Positions 8,830-17,396 of a stretch of 64,000 bases of DNA are shown here, piece after piece. This DNA comes from JAUREX01 sp964472135 (lineage in GTDB: Bacteria; Pseudomonadota; Alphaproteobacteria; Rhodobacterales; Rhodobacteraceae), in the NCBI GenBank assembly GCA_964472135.1, contig CAYYJB010000001.1:1-64000 (forward strand). The letters run 5' to 3'. The notes under the pieces were generated by a model. It worked only from the letters and a program-made list of their open reading frames with translations. It did not search any database and was not told the DNA's origin. Numbering within the stretch: position 1 is the stretch's first letter; each line of letters begins with the position of its first letter. The translations under genes were made by a program, and so were the position numbers.

Positions 8830-9528
8830 ATGGGCCGACAGATCGTGCTTGTGCGCCATGGCGATGATCCGCCCGACGACCGCGTCGTGAGCTATGCGGT
8901 GCAGGCGGGTTTCACGCCCGTGTTCGTGCGTCCCTTCAAGGGCGAGGCGCTCGGCCTGCCCGGACCCGACGTCGCGGGTTCGGTCGTCTATGGCGGGCCC
9001 TTCGATGCCTATGCCGAGGATCGCTTTCCCTTCCTGCGCGAGGAAGCGGCCTGGATCAGGGCCTGCATCGCGCGCGACATCCCGCTGCTCGGCATCTGTC
9101 AGGGCGCCCAGCAGATCGCCCGCGTGCTCGGGGCAGAGGTCGGGCCCTATCCCGAACCCGTCCACGAATTCGGCTACTATCCGATCAGCCCGACACCCGA
9201 GGGGCAGGATTTCCTGCCCGGCACGACCTACATGGCGCAGGCGCACTATCACACCTTCGCCATCCCACCGGGTGCCGTGCGCCTCGCCTCGAGCCCGGCC
9301 TATCCCAATCAGGCGTTCCGCTATGGGGCGCGCGTCTATGCGCTGCAATTCCATGCCGAATGCACCATCGAGGGGTTCCGCCGCTGGCAGGCCGCGCCCT
9401 GGGCCGCCTATGGCAAGCCCGGCGCACAGACGCGGGCCGAGCAGGACCGTCTGATGGCCGAACATGACGCGCGCCAGGCGGAATGGTTTCACGGCTTCCT
9501 CGCGCGCCTCTTCGGTCGGGCGGATTGA
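8830..9528 (+). CDS. Class I glutamine amidotransferase (GMP synthase-like)
   Basis: This 232-residue stand-alone class I glutamine amidotransferase has Cys90 in LLGICQGAQQ as nucleophile, with His175 and Glu177 in QFHAEC completing the triad. Most family members read HPE, so the alanine between His and Glu is slightly unusual, but all three catalytic residues are present. Its size matches the GMP synthase-like domain proteins that act as gamma-glutamyl hydrolases or amide transferases for unknown partners. It is monocistronic and divergent from the ThDP enzyme. TTGCAA at 8771-8776 with the TAG-containing stretch near 8795 is a weak promoter candidate. No synthetase partner is adjacent, so the acceptor is unknown. 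Confidence 0.85.
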   Translation: MGRQIVLVRHGDDPPDDRVVSYAVQAGFTPVFVRPFKGEALGLPGPDVAGSVVYGGPFDAYAEDRFPFLREEAAWIRACIARDIPLLGICQGAQQIARVLGAEVGPYPEPVHEFGYYPISPTPEGQDFLPGTTYMAQAHYHTFAIPPGAVRLASSPAYPNQAFRYGARVYALQFHAECTIEGFRRWQAAPWAAYGKPGAQTRAEQDRLMAEHDARQAEWFHGFLARLFGRAD

Positions 9529-9579
9529 GGGGGCGGAACGCTGATGCGCGCCCTCGTCTTGCACGCCCGTCCCGGGACT

Positions 9580-9610
9580 GGCGGCTTCGGCGCAGCGCCT
9601 CGGGGCCGCC
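9580..9610 (+). terminator. Compound GC hairpin downstream of the amidotransferase gene
   Basis: GGCGGC at 9580-9585 pairs with GCCGCC at 9605-9610, and the intervening bases form an inner hairpin, GGCGC (9589-9593) with GCGCC (9595-9599). It lies about 50 bases after the stop at 9528. It has no T-tract, so it may terminate transcription only weakly or simply protect the mRNA end. Confidence 0.3.
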
Positions 9611-9687
9611 GAGACGGACCGTCGCCCCCGCCCGATGCTGCCCCACCCCATCCTGCGCCGCATGTCACGGCGCTGCGCCGGGCGAAG

Positions 9688-9711
9688 GTCGGGGCCAAAG
9701 TCGGGGCCAAA
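9688..9711 (+). repeat. Two perfect tandem copies of a 12-base unit
   Basis: GTCGGGGCCAAA is repeated twice without a gap, and a degenerate third copy (GGCGGGCCC...) follows. It sits in the 235-base gene-free stretch between the amidotransferase and amidohydrolase genes, 53 bases before the next start codon. I assign no function. Confidence 0.6.
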
Positions 9712-9763
9712 GGCGGGCCCGATATCGGCGCGGCATCCGTCCGTCGCCCTCAGGGGTAACGCG

Positions 9764-11050
9764 ATGATGCGGGAGGGGAGCCTGGGCGGGCATGCGAGGC
9801 AGGAAGGCCGCTGGATCCTGCGCGATGTCGCGCTGCCCGCCAGCCTCATTGCCGTGCCCGAGCGCTTCGCGGGCGTCGCCGACGGCGCGCTGCTGCGCGG
9901 GGATCTTATCATCGCCGGGGATGGCATCGCGGGCTTTGCCGACGGCCCGCACCCGGCCCTGCCGGTGGTCGAGGGGCGGCGGCGCCTGATCCTTCCGGCG
10001 CTGATCGAGCCGCATGTCCACCTCGACAAGGCCTACACCGCCCGACGGATCGGCGAGACCGGCGGCGACCTGCCGGCCGCCATCGCGGCGCAGGAGGCCG
10101 ACAAGATCCACTGGACCGACGCCGACCTGCGCGCGCGCGCCATGCGCGCCCTTGCCGAGATGCGCGCGGCAGGCGTCGCGCACGCGCGCACCCATGTCGA
10201 CTGGGGGCAGGCAGGCGATCCGGCGGCGACCCCGCGCGCCTGGTCGATCCTGCGCGAGGTTGCCCACGATCAGGCGACGCATCTGCGCCTGCAGCGCGCC
10301 TCGCTGCCCGCGATCGACCTGTTCGCAGAGCCCGCCACCGCCGCGCGGATCGCCGCCGAGGTCGCGCGCGACGGGGGCGTGCTTGGGGCCTGGGTGCTGG
10401 GTCATGCGCGCCGCGCCGAGGGCATCGCCGCTGCCTTCGCCCTTGCCGATCGTCACGGCCTCGCCCTCGATTTCCATGTCGACGAGGGGCTCGGGGAAGG
10501 GCTCGACGGCCTCGCGCTCATCTTGGCCGAGGCGCGGCGGACGCGCTTTGCGGGGCCGATCCTGTGCGGCCATGCGATCAGCCTTGCGGCGCTGTCGGGC
10601 GACCCAATGCGCGCGATGCTCGAGGCGATGGCGCAGACGGGTGTCGCGCTCTGCGCCCTGCCGACGACCAACCTTTACCTACAGGCGCGCGGGGCCGGCA
10701 CCCCCGACCGTCGCGGCATCACGCGTCTGACCGAGGCGACGGCGGCGGGTGTCGTCACCTGCCTTGGCACCGACAACGTGCAGGATGCCTTCTATCCGCT
10801 CGGCCGGCACGATCCGTTTCTGACGCTCGGGCTCGCGGTCCCGGCGCTGCACCTCGATCCCCCGCTCGAGGACCATCTTGCGCGCATCACCACCGATGCG
10901 GCGCGCGCGATCGGGGTTTGGCCGGGCATGATCGACACCTTGCCGCCGGCGGAGTTGATGCTCTGCGAGGCGCAGGGCATCGCCGAGGCGCTGTGCGCGC
11001 CCGCCCCGCGCCGGCCGCTGTCGGACCTCGGGCCACCGCCGCCCGGCTGA
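9764..11050 (+). CDS. Metal-dependent amidohydrolase, cytosine deaminase-like
   Basis: This 428-residue amidohydrolase of the CodA subgroup should hydrolyse an exocyclic amine or a cyclic amide on a nitrogen heterocycle. Metal ligands are visible: His84 and His86 in EPHVHLDK, a histidine in DFHVDE, the histidine of CGHAIS, and the aspartate of GTDNVQD. HxHLDK and GTDN.QD are hallmarks of the cytosine deaminase/isoguanine deaminase branch. I chose the ATG at 9764; a second ATG follows at 9767, and a frame extending further upstream is repeat-derived and implausible. It opens the catabolic region running to 31658 and is followed by an MmgE/PrpD gene after 53 bases. The exact substrate (pyrimidine, triazine or creatinine-like ring) is not determined. 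Confidence 0.8.
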   Translation: MMREGSLGGHARQEGRWILRDVALPASLIAVPERFAGVADGALLRGDLIIAGDGIAGFADGPHPALPVVEGRRRLILPALIEPHVHLDKAYTARRIGETGGDLPAAIAAQEADKIHWTDADLRARAMRALAEMRAAGVAHARTHVDWGQAGDPAATPRAWSILREVAHDQATHLRLQRASLPAIDLFAEPATAARIAAEVARDGGVLGAWVLGHARRAEGIAAAFALADRHGLALDFHVDEGLGEGLDGLALILAEARRTRFAGPILCGHAISLAALSGDPMRAMLEAMAQTGVALCALPTTNLYLQARGAGTPDRRGITRLTEATAAGVVTCLGTDNVQDAFYPLGRHDPFLTLGLAVPALHLDPPLEDHLARITTDAARAIGVWPGMIDTLPPAELMLCEAQGIAEALCAPAPRRPLSDLGPPPPG

Positions 11051-11103
11051 GCCGCACATCCCACACCCCGCCGCCCGCAGACACGCAAGGAAAGGTCCCG
11101 CAC

Positions 11104-12435
11104 ATGGCACGCCCCCTCGTCGATTTCATCCACGGCCTCGGCTGGCACGACATCCCGCCCGAGGTCCAGGCGCGCACGCGCTTCTTTCTGACCGACCTTC
11201 TGGGCGTCTCGGCCGGGGGCGTCGGCACGCCCGTGTCGCGCATCACCCGCGACCACGCCGCCGAGCAGTTCGGAGCCGGTGCGGCGGGTGCGCGCCTCAT
11301 GCTCGACGGCCGACGCGTGAGCCCGGTCGGCGCGGCGCTGGCGGGCGGCACGCTCATCGATTCCTTCGACGCCCACGATGGCCACCGCCTGACCAAGGGG
11401 CACGCCGGTTGCGCGGCGCTGCCCGCGGCGCTCGCGATGGCCGAGGCGACGGGCAGGCTTGGCGGCGAGGACCTGCTCGTGGCGCTCGTGCTCGGCTACG
11501 AGATCGGGACACGGGCAGGCATCGCGCTCCACCGCACGGCCTGCGACTATCATACGACGGGCGCGTGGACGGCGCTGTCGGTCGCCGCGATCGCGGCGCG
11601 CTATCTCGGGCTCGATGCCGACCGCACGCGCCATGCCCTCGGTATCGCCGAGTTCCACGGGCCGCGCAGCCAGATGATGCGCTGCATCGACCACCCGACC
11701 ATGGTCAAGGACGGCTCGGGCTGGGGCGGGATGGCGGGCGTCTCGGCGGCCTATCTGGCGCGCTCGGGCTTTACCGGCGCGCCCGCGATCACCGCCGAGG
11801 GCGCGGATGTCGCCGACCTGTGGTCCGATCTCGGGCAGGTCTGGCGCGTGATGGAGCAATACTACAAGCCCTTCCCGGTCTGCCGCTGGGCGCAGCCGCC
11901 GGTGCAGGCGGTGCTCGACCTGCGCGCGGCGCACGCCCTGAAGGCGGCCGACATCGCGCGCATCGAGATCGTGACCTTCCATCAGTCGGTCCGCCTCGCG
12001 GGTGGGATCCCGCGCACGACCGAGGAGGCGCAGTATGCGACCGCCTATCCGGCCGCCGTCGCGGCCGTGCGCGGCACGATCGGCGCCGCCGACATCGCCG
12101 AGGGCGGGTTCGACGATCCCGAGGTGCAGCGTCTGGCGCGCGCGATGGAGGTGCGCGAACTCGAGGCCTATTCGACCGCCTTTCCAGCCCGGCGCATCGC
12201 GCACGCGGTCATCCACACCCACGACGGCCGCCGGCTCGAATCCGCCCCGACCGAGGCGCGCGGCGACCCCGAGACGATGGTCTCCGAGGCCGAGATGCGC
12301 GCGAAGTTCCATGCCTTCGCCGATCCCGTCCTCGGTGCCGCGCGCGCCGACGCGCTGGAATTCGAGGCCGCGCGGATCGGGCCGGACCGGTCGGCCGCCG
12401 CGCTCATCGACCTGATCGCGGCGCCCTTGGGCTAG
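11104..12435 (+). CDS. MmgE/PrpD family protein
   Basis: This 443-residue protein belongs to the MmgE/PrpD family, which includes 2-methylcitrate dehydratase, iminodisuccinate epimerase and cis-aconitate decarboxylase. The family start is recognised in MARPLVDFIHGLGW, SFDAHDGHRLTKGHAG near residues 84-99 and HTTGAWTALSVA near 152-163, and the C-terminal FPVCRWAQPPVQAVLDL region. An AAGGAAAGG site precedes the ATG at 11104. Family members in catabolic clusters typically isomerise or dehydrate carboxylic acids, so it may process the acid produced by the amidohydrolase upstream. Its TAG stop and that of the convergent gene share the bases CTAG at 12432-12435. Confidence 0.8.
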   Translation: MARPLVDFIHGLGWHDIPPEVQARTRFFLTDLLGVSAGGVGTPVSRITRDHAAEQFGAGAAGARLMLDGRRVSPVGAALAGGTLIDSFDAHDGHRLTKGHAGCAALPAALAMAEATGRLGGEDLLVALVLGYEIGTRAGIALHRTACDYHTTGAWTALSVAAIAARYLGLDADRTRHALGIAEFHGPRSQMMRCIDHPTMVKDGSGWGGMAGVSAAYLARSGFTGAPAITAEGADVADLWSDLGQVWRVMEQYYKPFPVCRWAQPPVQAVLDLRAAHALKAADIARIEIVTFHQSVRLAGGIPRTTEEAQYATAYPAAVAAVRGTIGAADIAEGGFDDPEVQRLARAMEVRELEAYSTAFPARRIAHAVIHTHDGRRLESAPTEARGDPETMVSEAEMRAKFHAFADPVLGAARADALEFEAARIGPDRSAAALIDLIAAPLG

Positions 12436-14870
12436 AGGCGCAGCCGGCGGCCCTCGGGGTCGAAGGCGGGGGCGGGCAGGACGCGCGCGGCATGCGCGCG
12501 CCCGAGGATCATGACCTCGAGCGCGGCGCCCGCCTCGATGTCGGGCCGCAGATAGGCCAGCCCGAGCGAGGCGCCCACATGATAGCCATACCCCCCCGAC
12601 GAGACACGCCCGGCCGGCCGGCCCTGCGCGTCGAAGATCGGCTCGGAGCCCGAGGCGTCGGCGATGGTCGCCGCGATCTCGATCGGGCGCAGCACCTCGC
12701 GCGCGTGGCGGGCCATGACCTCGGCGCAGGCGTCGCGGTTCAGGAACGGCTTGTCGAGCTTCACGAGGGGCGCGAGGCCCGTTTCCTGCGGCCAGTATTC
12801 GGGGCTGTAGTCGCGGCCCCAGCTGCCATAGCCCTTCTCGATCCTGAGGCTCATCAGGGCGCGTGACCCGACCGGCCCGACCCCGAGCGCGTGCCCGGCC
12901 TCGATCAGGGCGGTGTAGAGGCGGATCTGGTCGGCCTCGGCGCAATGCAGCTCCCACCCCAGATCGCCGGTGAAGCTCAGCCGCAGCGCGATGCAGGCGA
13001 CCCCCGCGACCTCGATCCGCCGGGCGCGCGCAAAGGCAAATCCCGCGTTCGACAGATCGGCGTTCGTCAGCCGGCCGAGCAGCTCGCGCGCGGCGGGCCC
13101 CGCGACGTTGAACCCCGACATCGCGTCGGTCACGCTCTGCCAGCGCGTGCCGGGCGGCAGCGGCACGGCATCGAAGAAGCGGCGGTGATACCGCTCCGCC
13201 ATGCCCGAGCCGACCATGAAATAGTCGTCCTCGGCCAGGCAGGCGACCGTCAGATCCCCCGCGATCCCGCCCCGCCTGCCGATCAGCGGCGCGAGGCAAC
13301 TGCGGCCGGGGACGGACGGGATGCGGTTGGCGAGCAGCGCCTCGAGCCAGCCGCGCGCGCCCGGCCCCGTGATGCGATAGCGGGCGAAGTTCGAGATGTC
13401 GATGACGCCCGCCCGATCGCGCAGCATCCGCGCCTCGCGGCCGACCGGCGCCCACCAGTTCTGCCGCTCGAAGCCATAGGTCTCGGCCACGGGCTCGCCC
13501 GGGGCGGAAAACCACAGCGGATGCTCCCAGCCGTAGTTCAGCCCGAACACCGCCCCGAGGGCCGATTGCATCGGATGGGCCGGGCGCGTGCGCACCGGGC
13601 GGCCGGCGGCGCGCTCCTCGTTGGGGAAGTGGATCTTGAAGCGGTTGGCGTATTGATCGCGGACCCGGGCGCGGGTGAAGGCCGCGTCGGCCCAGGCGCC
13701 GAAGCGCGCGAGATCCCAGGCGAACATGTCGAGGCGCGGCTCGCCCTCGACCATCCACTCGGCCGCGAGCAGGCCAAGCCCCCCCGACTGGGAAAAGCCC
13801 GGGATGATGCCGCAGCAGCAGAAGTAATTGCGCAACTCGGGCACCGGGCCGAACAGCGCCGCGCTGTCGGGCGACCAGATCATCGGGCCATTGATGACGC
13901 GCTTGATGCCCGCCCGCCCGACCGCCGGCACGCGCGCGATGGCGCGCAGCATGTTGGGTTCGATCCGCTCGAGGTCGTCGGGAAAGAGTTCGTGCCCGAA
14001 ACCCTGCGGCGTGCCGTCCTCGGCCCAGAAGCGCATGTCGCGTTCATAGGCGCCGACCAGCAGGCCCTTGCCCTCTTGCCGCAGGTAATATTCGCCGTCG
14101 CGGTCGGCGACCGAGGGCAGACGGCGGTCGAGCGCCGCGATCTCGGGGATCGTCTCGGTGACGAAATACTGATGCTCGGTCGGGACCAGCGGCAGGCGCA
14201 ACCCCGCCATCGCGGCCACCTCGCGCGCCCAGAGACCCGCTGCGTTGACGATCCAGCCCGCCCGCACGCTGCCGCGCGGCGTCTCGACCGTCCAGGAGCC
14301 GTCGGCTTCGGGGCGCGTCGCCGTCACGGGGCAGTCGCGCAGGATGCGCGCGCCCCGCGCCCGTGCCCCCGCCGCATAGGCCATCGTCACGCCCGAGGGG
14401 TCCACGTTGCCGCCCTGGGGTTCGAACATGATGCAGCGCACGCCCGAGAAATCCACGAGCGGGTGCAGCGCCTCGGCCTCCGCCTGGCTGACTTCGTGGA
14501 AATTCATGCCGTAATATCTGGCTTTTGCGGCCTGAAGCCGAAGTTGATGCTCGCGCGCCTCGGTCTGCGCCAGATAGAGGCTGCCGGGCTGGAAGATCCC
14601 GCAGCCCTGGCCGGTCTCGGCCTCCAGCTCCTTGTAGAGACCCATGGTGTAGTGCTGCAGGCGGCTGATGTTGGTGCTGTCGTGCAGGCCGTGGATGTTG
14701 GCCGCCGCGTGCCAGGTCGACCCGCTCGTCAGTTCGGCCCGCTCGAGCAGCACGACATCGCGCCAGCCGAGCTTGGCCAGATGATAGAGGATCGAGCAGC
14801 CGATCAGCCCGCCCCCGATCACGACCGCCTGCGCCCGCTCGGGCAGCGGCTGGGACTCCGTCGTCGACAT
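12432..14870 (-). CDS. FAD-dependent oxidoreductase fused to GcvT-like domains (dimethylglycine/sarcosine dehydrogenase type)
   Basis: This 812-residue protein has an N-terminal DAO-type FAD domain (GGGLIG at residues 19-24) followed by FAO, GCV_T and GCV_T_C domains from about residue 430 to the end. His54 in GSTWHAA is at the position that carries covalent flavin in dimethylglycine and sarcosine dehydrogenases. The expected reaction is oxidative N-demethylation of a secondary or tertiary amine, with transfer of the one-carbon unit to tetrahydrofolate by the GcvT part. The ATG at 14870 (MSTTES) is preferred over an upstream in-frame extension rich in arginine. It is transcribed divergently from a LysR gene, its likely regulator. 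The natural substrate could be dimethylglycine, sarcosine or another N-methyl amino acid. Confidence 0.85.
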   Translation of the reverse strand: MSTTESQPLPERAQAVVIGGGLIGCSILYHLAKLGWRDVVLLERAELTSGSTWHAAANIHGLHDSTNISRLQHYTMGLYKELEAETGQGCGIFQPGSLYLAQTEAREHQLRLQAAKARYYGMNFHEVSQAEAEALHPLVDFSGVRCIMFEPQGGNVDPSGVTMAYAAGARARGARILRDCPVTATRPEADGSWTVETPRGSVRAGWIVNAAGLWAREVAAMAGLRLPLVPTEHQYFVTETIPEIAALDRRLPSVADRDGEYYLRQEGKGLLVGAYERDMRFWAEDGTPQGFGHELFPDDLERIEPNMLRAIARVPAVGRAGIKRVINGPMIWSPDSAALFGPVPELRNYFCCCGIIPGFSQSGGLGLLAAEWMVEGEPRLDMFAWDLARFGAWADAAFTRARVRDQYANRFKIHFPNEERAAGRPVRTRPAHPMQSALGAVFGLNYGWEHPLWFSAPGEPVAETYGFERQNWWAPVGREARMLRDRAGVIDISNFARYRITGPGARGWLEALLANRIPSVPGRSCLAPLIGRRGGIAGDLTVACLAEDDYFMVGSGMAERYHRRFFDAVPLPPGTRWQSVTDAMSGFNVAGPAARELLGRLTNADLSNAGFAFARARRIEVAGVACIALRLSFTGDLGWELHCAEADQIRLYTALIEAGHALGVGPVGSRALMSLRIEKGYGSWGRDYSPEYWPQETGLAPLVKLDKPFLNRDACAEVMARHAREVLRPIEIAATIADASGSEPIFDAQGRPAGRVSSGGYGYHVGASLGLAYLRPDIEAGAALEVMILGRAHAARVLPAPAFDPEGRRLRL

Positions 14871-15033
14871 GCGGCCGATTCCCCCGGTGTTGCGCGGCCT
14901 CGCCGCCGCGATGCGAGGACGATAGTCGGGCCGCGCGTGAAGGTGAAGCAAACGAAACAGGGGACTCGACCCAATTTATTTTCTGTGACTGGATGATCCA
15001 TCCCAGCAAGATGGCGTGCCGCCGGAGAGCGCG
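14871..15033. promoter_or_regulatory. Divergent promoter region between the FAD/GcvT oxidoreductase and LysR genes
   Basis: These 163 bases contain a conspicuously A/T-rich stretch (about 14970-14990) in otherwise very GC-rich DNA. Next to it is the palindrome TGGAT-G-ATCCA at 14990-15000. This is the usual arrangement for a LysR-controlled divergent promoter, but I could not place convincing -35/-10 boxes on either strand. Confidence 0.45.
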
Positions 15034-15909
15034 ATGAAGACCCTGCCGCCGCTGAACTACATCCGCTCGTTCGAGGCCTCGGCGCGGCATCTGAGCTTTA
15101 CCCGCGCCGCCGAGGAACTGGGGCTCACGCAGGCGGCCGTCTCGGGCCATGTCCGCGCGCTCGAGAGCTTCATCGGCCGGCCGCTCTTTTACCGCACGCC
15201 GCGCAGCCTCGGGCTGACCGAGGTCGCGGCCTCCTATCTGCCGACGCTGCGCCAGGCGCTCGGGCAGATCGAGGCCGCGACCGGCCAGGTGATGACCCAG
15301 CGCCACCGCCAGGAGGTGATCCTCGCCTGCCCGGCGAGCCTCGCGACGAACTGGCTCGGGGCACGGTTGCGGCGCTTTCGCGCGGCCCATCCCGACATCT
15401 CGGTCACCGTCCACGCCACGATCTGGTCCGAGACGCTCGACCAGATCGCCGATCTCAGGATCGTGCCGCGGCAGGACAGCGCGCTGGTCCAGGGCGTCAG
15501 GCTCTTGCGCGACACGCTGGCGATGGTCTGCGCGCCCGGGCTTTGCGCGGGGCCCGGGGCGCTTGCCCGGCCCGCGGATGTGGCGGGCGCTGGCGTCATC
15601 CACATCCTCGGCCGGCACGAGCACTGGGAGGCGTTCTGCCGCCATCATGCGATCGCCCCGATCGACCCGGGCAGCGGCGTCAAGACCGACAGCACGAATG
15701 TCGCCCTCGAATTCGCGGCCGCGGGCATGGGCTGCGCGATCGCGCCGCGCGCGCTCGCCGGGATCCATCTGGGGCGCGGCTTTCTGGTCGAGCCCTTTCC
15801 GGCCGAGATCCCGAGCGGCTGGAGCTATGACCTCCACCCCGGCGAACTTGCCCCCTCGCGCGCGAGCGAGCGCCTGCGCGAGGCGCTGATCGCGCCCGAC
15901 GCGGGCTAG
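15034..15909 (+). CDS. LysR family transcriptional regulator (GcvA-like)
   Basis: This 291-residue LysR regulator has its helix-turn-helix in residues 9-55, including FTRAAEELGLTQAAVSGHV, followed by a periplasmic-binding-type effector domain. The opening LPPLNYIRSFEASARHLSF is typical of the GcvA subgroup, which often controls glycine-cleavage or amino-acid catabolic genes. I place the start at the ATG at 15034, preceded by CCGGAGAG. An alternative GTG at 15016 adds six residues without a better site. It is divergent from the FAD/GcvT oxidoreductase, its most likely target. It may also influence the dihydropyrimidinase gene 71 bases downstream. Confidence 0.9.
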   Translation: MKTLPPLNYIRSFEASARHLSFTRAAEELGLTQAAVSGHVRALESFIGRPLFYRTPRSLGLTEVAASYLPTLRQALGQIEAATGQVMTQRHRQEVILACPASLATNWLGARLRRFRAAHPDISVTVHATIWSETLDQIADLRIVPRQDSALVQGVRLLRDTLAMVCAPGLCAGPGALARPADVAGAGVIHILGRHEHWEAFCRHHAIAPIDPGSGVKTDSTNVALEFAAAGMGCAIAPRALAGIHLGRGFLVEPFPAEIPSGWSYDLHPGELAPSRASERLREALIAPDAG

Positions 15910-15955
15910 GACGTCTCGCCTCCCGGGCTGGACAAGGCCCCGGCGACGCCGCATG

Positions 15956-15985
15956 GTCGTGCCATTCCGGAGGGAATGGCATGGC
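15956..15985 (+). promoter_or_regulatory. RNA hairpin enclosing the ribosome binding site and start codon of the dihydropyrimidinase gene
   Basis: GCCATTCC (15961-15968) and GGAATGGC (15973-15980) are perfect complements around a four-base loop, GGAG. That loop is the Shine-Dalgarno core, eight bases before the ATG at 15981. Pairing extends outward through T15960-A15981, G.U, C-G, U.G and G-C to 15956/15985, so the start codon itself lies in the stem. It is either a translational control element (thermometer, protein-bound or coupling-dependent) or, as DNA, a 20-base palindromic operator. Confidence 0.65.
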
Positions 15986-17396
15986 GCATGATCTGGTCAT
16001 TTCCGGCGGTCGCCTCGTGACCGGGGGCGTGGTGGTCGAGGCGGACCTCGCCATTTCTGCCGGTCGGATCGCCGCGATCGGGCAGGGGCTCGCGGCGGCG
16101 GCGCGGATCGATGCGACGGGCCTGATCGTGACACCCGGCGGGGTCGATCCGCATTGCCACATCGAGCAGATGTCGGGCATGGGCCTGATGAACGCCGACA
16201 GCTTCGAGACGGCGACCCGCTCGGCCGCGATAGGCGGGACGACCACGGTCATCTCCTTCGCCGCGCAGGCGCGCGGACAGCGGCTTTCCGAGGCGCTCGC
16301 CGATTACGCCGCCCGGGCGCGGCGCGGCGCCGCGGTCGATCATGCCTTCCACATCCTGATCAGCGATCCCGGCGTGCCGGGGTTCGAGGCCGATCTGCGC
16401 GACCTGATCGCGGCGGGGCACCGGTCGGTCAAGATCTTCACCACCTATGCGATCAAGCTCGAGGATGCCGCGATCCTCGAGATCCTGCGCATCACGGGCG
16501 CGGCCGGCGCGATCGCTTGCGTGCATGCCGAGAATGACGCCATCATCGCGGACGCGCGCGCCCGCCTGCTGGCCGAGGGGCGCGACAGGCCCGCCGATCA
16601 CGCCGCCTCGCGCCCACCCGAGGCCGAGATCGAGGCCGTCGCCCGCATCTGCCGCCTGGCCGAAACCGCGCGCGCGCCGGTGATGATCTTTCACGTCTCG
16701 ACCGCCGGCGCGCTGGCCGAGATCGCCGCCGCCCGCCGCCGTGGCGCGCCCGTCTGGGCCGAGACCTGTCCGCATTACCTGATGCAGACGGCCGAGGTGC
16801 TCGACCGGCCGGGGATGGAGGGGGCGAAGTGGATGTGCTCGCCGCCCCAGCGTGGCCCCGCCGACCAGCGCGCGCTCTGGTCGGGGCTGGCGGCCGGGGA
16901 GCTTCAGATCGTCTCTTCCGATCACGCGCCCTATCGGGCGGATGCGTCGGGCAAATTCGCGAACGGCCCCCGCCCCCCCTTTCCCGCGATCGCGAACGGG
17001 ATGCCCGGGCTCGAGACGCGGCTGCCGCTCCTGTTCGATGCGATGGCGGCTGGCGGGCGGCTCGGCCTCGCGGCCTTTGCCCGCCTGCTGTCCGAGGCGC
17101 CGGCCGACCTCTATGGTCTGCCGCGCAAGGGGCGGATCCTGCCCGGGCATGACGCCGACCTCGTGCTGTGGGATCCCGCGCGCGCGCATGTCTACGGAGC
17201 CGACGATCTGCACGACAATGTGGGCTATAATCCATGGGAAGGGCACCGCGTCCGCGGCTGGCCGGTGATGGTCCTTCTGCGCGGGACGCCGGTGATGCGC
17301 GAGGGCGAATACCTCGGGACGCCCGGGGCGGGGCGCTGGCTGCACCGGCCTGGCATCGGCGCGCATCCGGCCGATCTGACGGGTGCGCCGCGATGA
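15981..17396 (+). CDS. hydA: Dihydropyrimidinase / D-hydantoinase
   Basis: This 471-residue cyclic amidohydrolase has the binuclear metal site of dihydropyrimidinases: His58 and His60 in GGVDPHCH, Lys151 in SVKIFTTY as the expected carboxylated bridging lysine, histidines in CVHAEND and IFHVST, and the aspartate of SSDHAP. It should hydrolyse a six-membered cyclic diamide or a hydantoin between N and CO, opening the ring. Length and motifs fit the family fully. The start codon lies inside a hairpin (15956-15985). The stop overlaps the VOC gene by four bases. Together with the Mo-hydroxylase and 6-hydroxynicotinate-reductase-like genes downstream it may act as the ring-opening enzyme, as enamidase does in clostridial nicotinate fermentation. 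Confidence 0.9.
   Translation: MAHDLVISGGRLVTGGVVVEADLAISAGRIAAIGQGLAAAARIDATGLIVTPGGVDPHCHIEQMSGMGLMNADSFETATRSAAIGGTTTVISFAAQARGQRLSEALADYAARARRGAAVDHAFHILISDPGVPGFEADLRDLIAAGHRSVKIFTTYAIKLEDAAILEILRITGAAGAIACVHAENDAIIADARARLLAEGRDRPADHAASRPPEAEIEAVARICRLAETARAPVMIFHVSTAGALAEIAAARRRGAPVWAETCPHYLMQTAEVLDRPGMEGAKWMCSPPQRGPADQRALWSGLAAGELQIVSSDHAPYRADASGKFANGPRPPFPAIANGMPGLETRLPLLFDAMAAGGRLGLAAFARLLSEAPADLYGLPRKGRILPGHDADLVLWDPARAHVYGADDLHDNVGYNPWEGHRVRGWPVMVLLRGTPVMREGEYLGTPGAGRWLHRPGIGAHPADLTGAPR

Noticed and set aside
9544..9759. A 71-codon frame in the gap before the amidohydrolase gene
   Set aside because: It is made largely of the tandem repeat and hairpin sequence, with no family resemblance.
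10792..13758. A 988-codon open frame on the minus strand across the amidohydrolase, MmgE/PrpD and oxidoreductase genes
   Set aside because: It is a shadow of high-GC coding DNA: composition is arginine- and glycine-rich, it has no domain motif, and it covers three well-supported genes.
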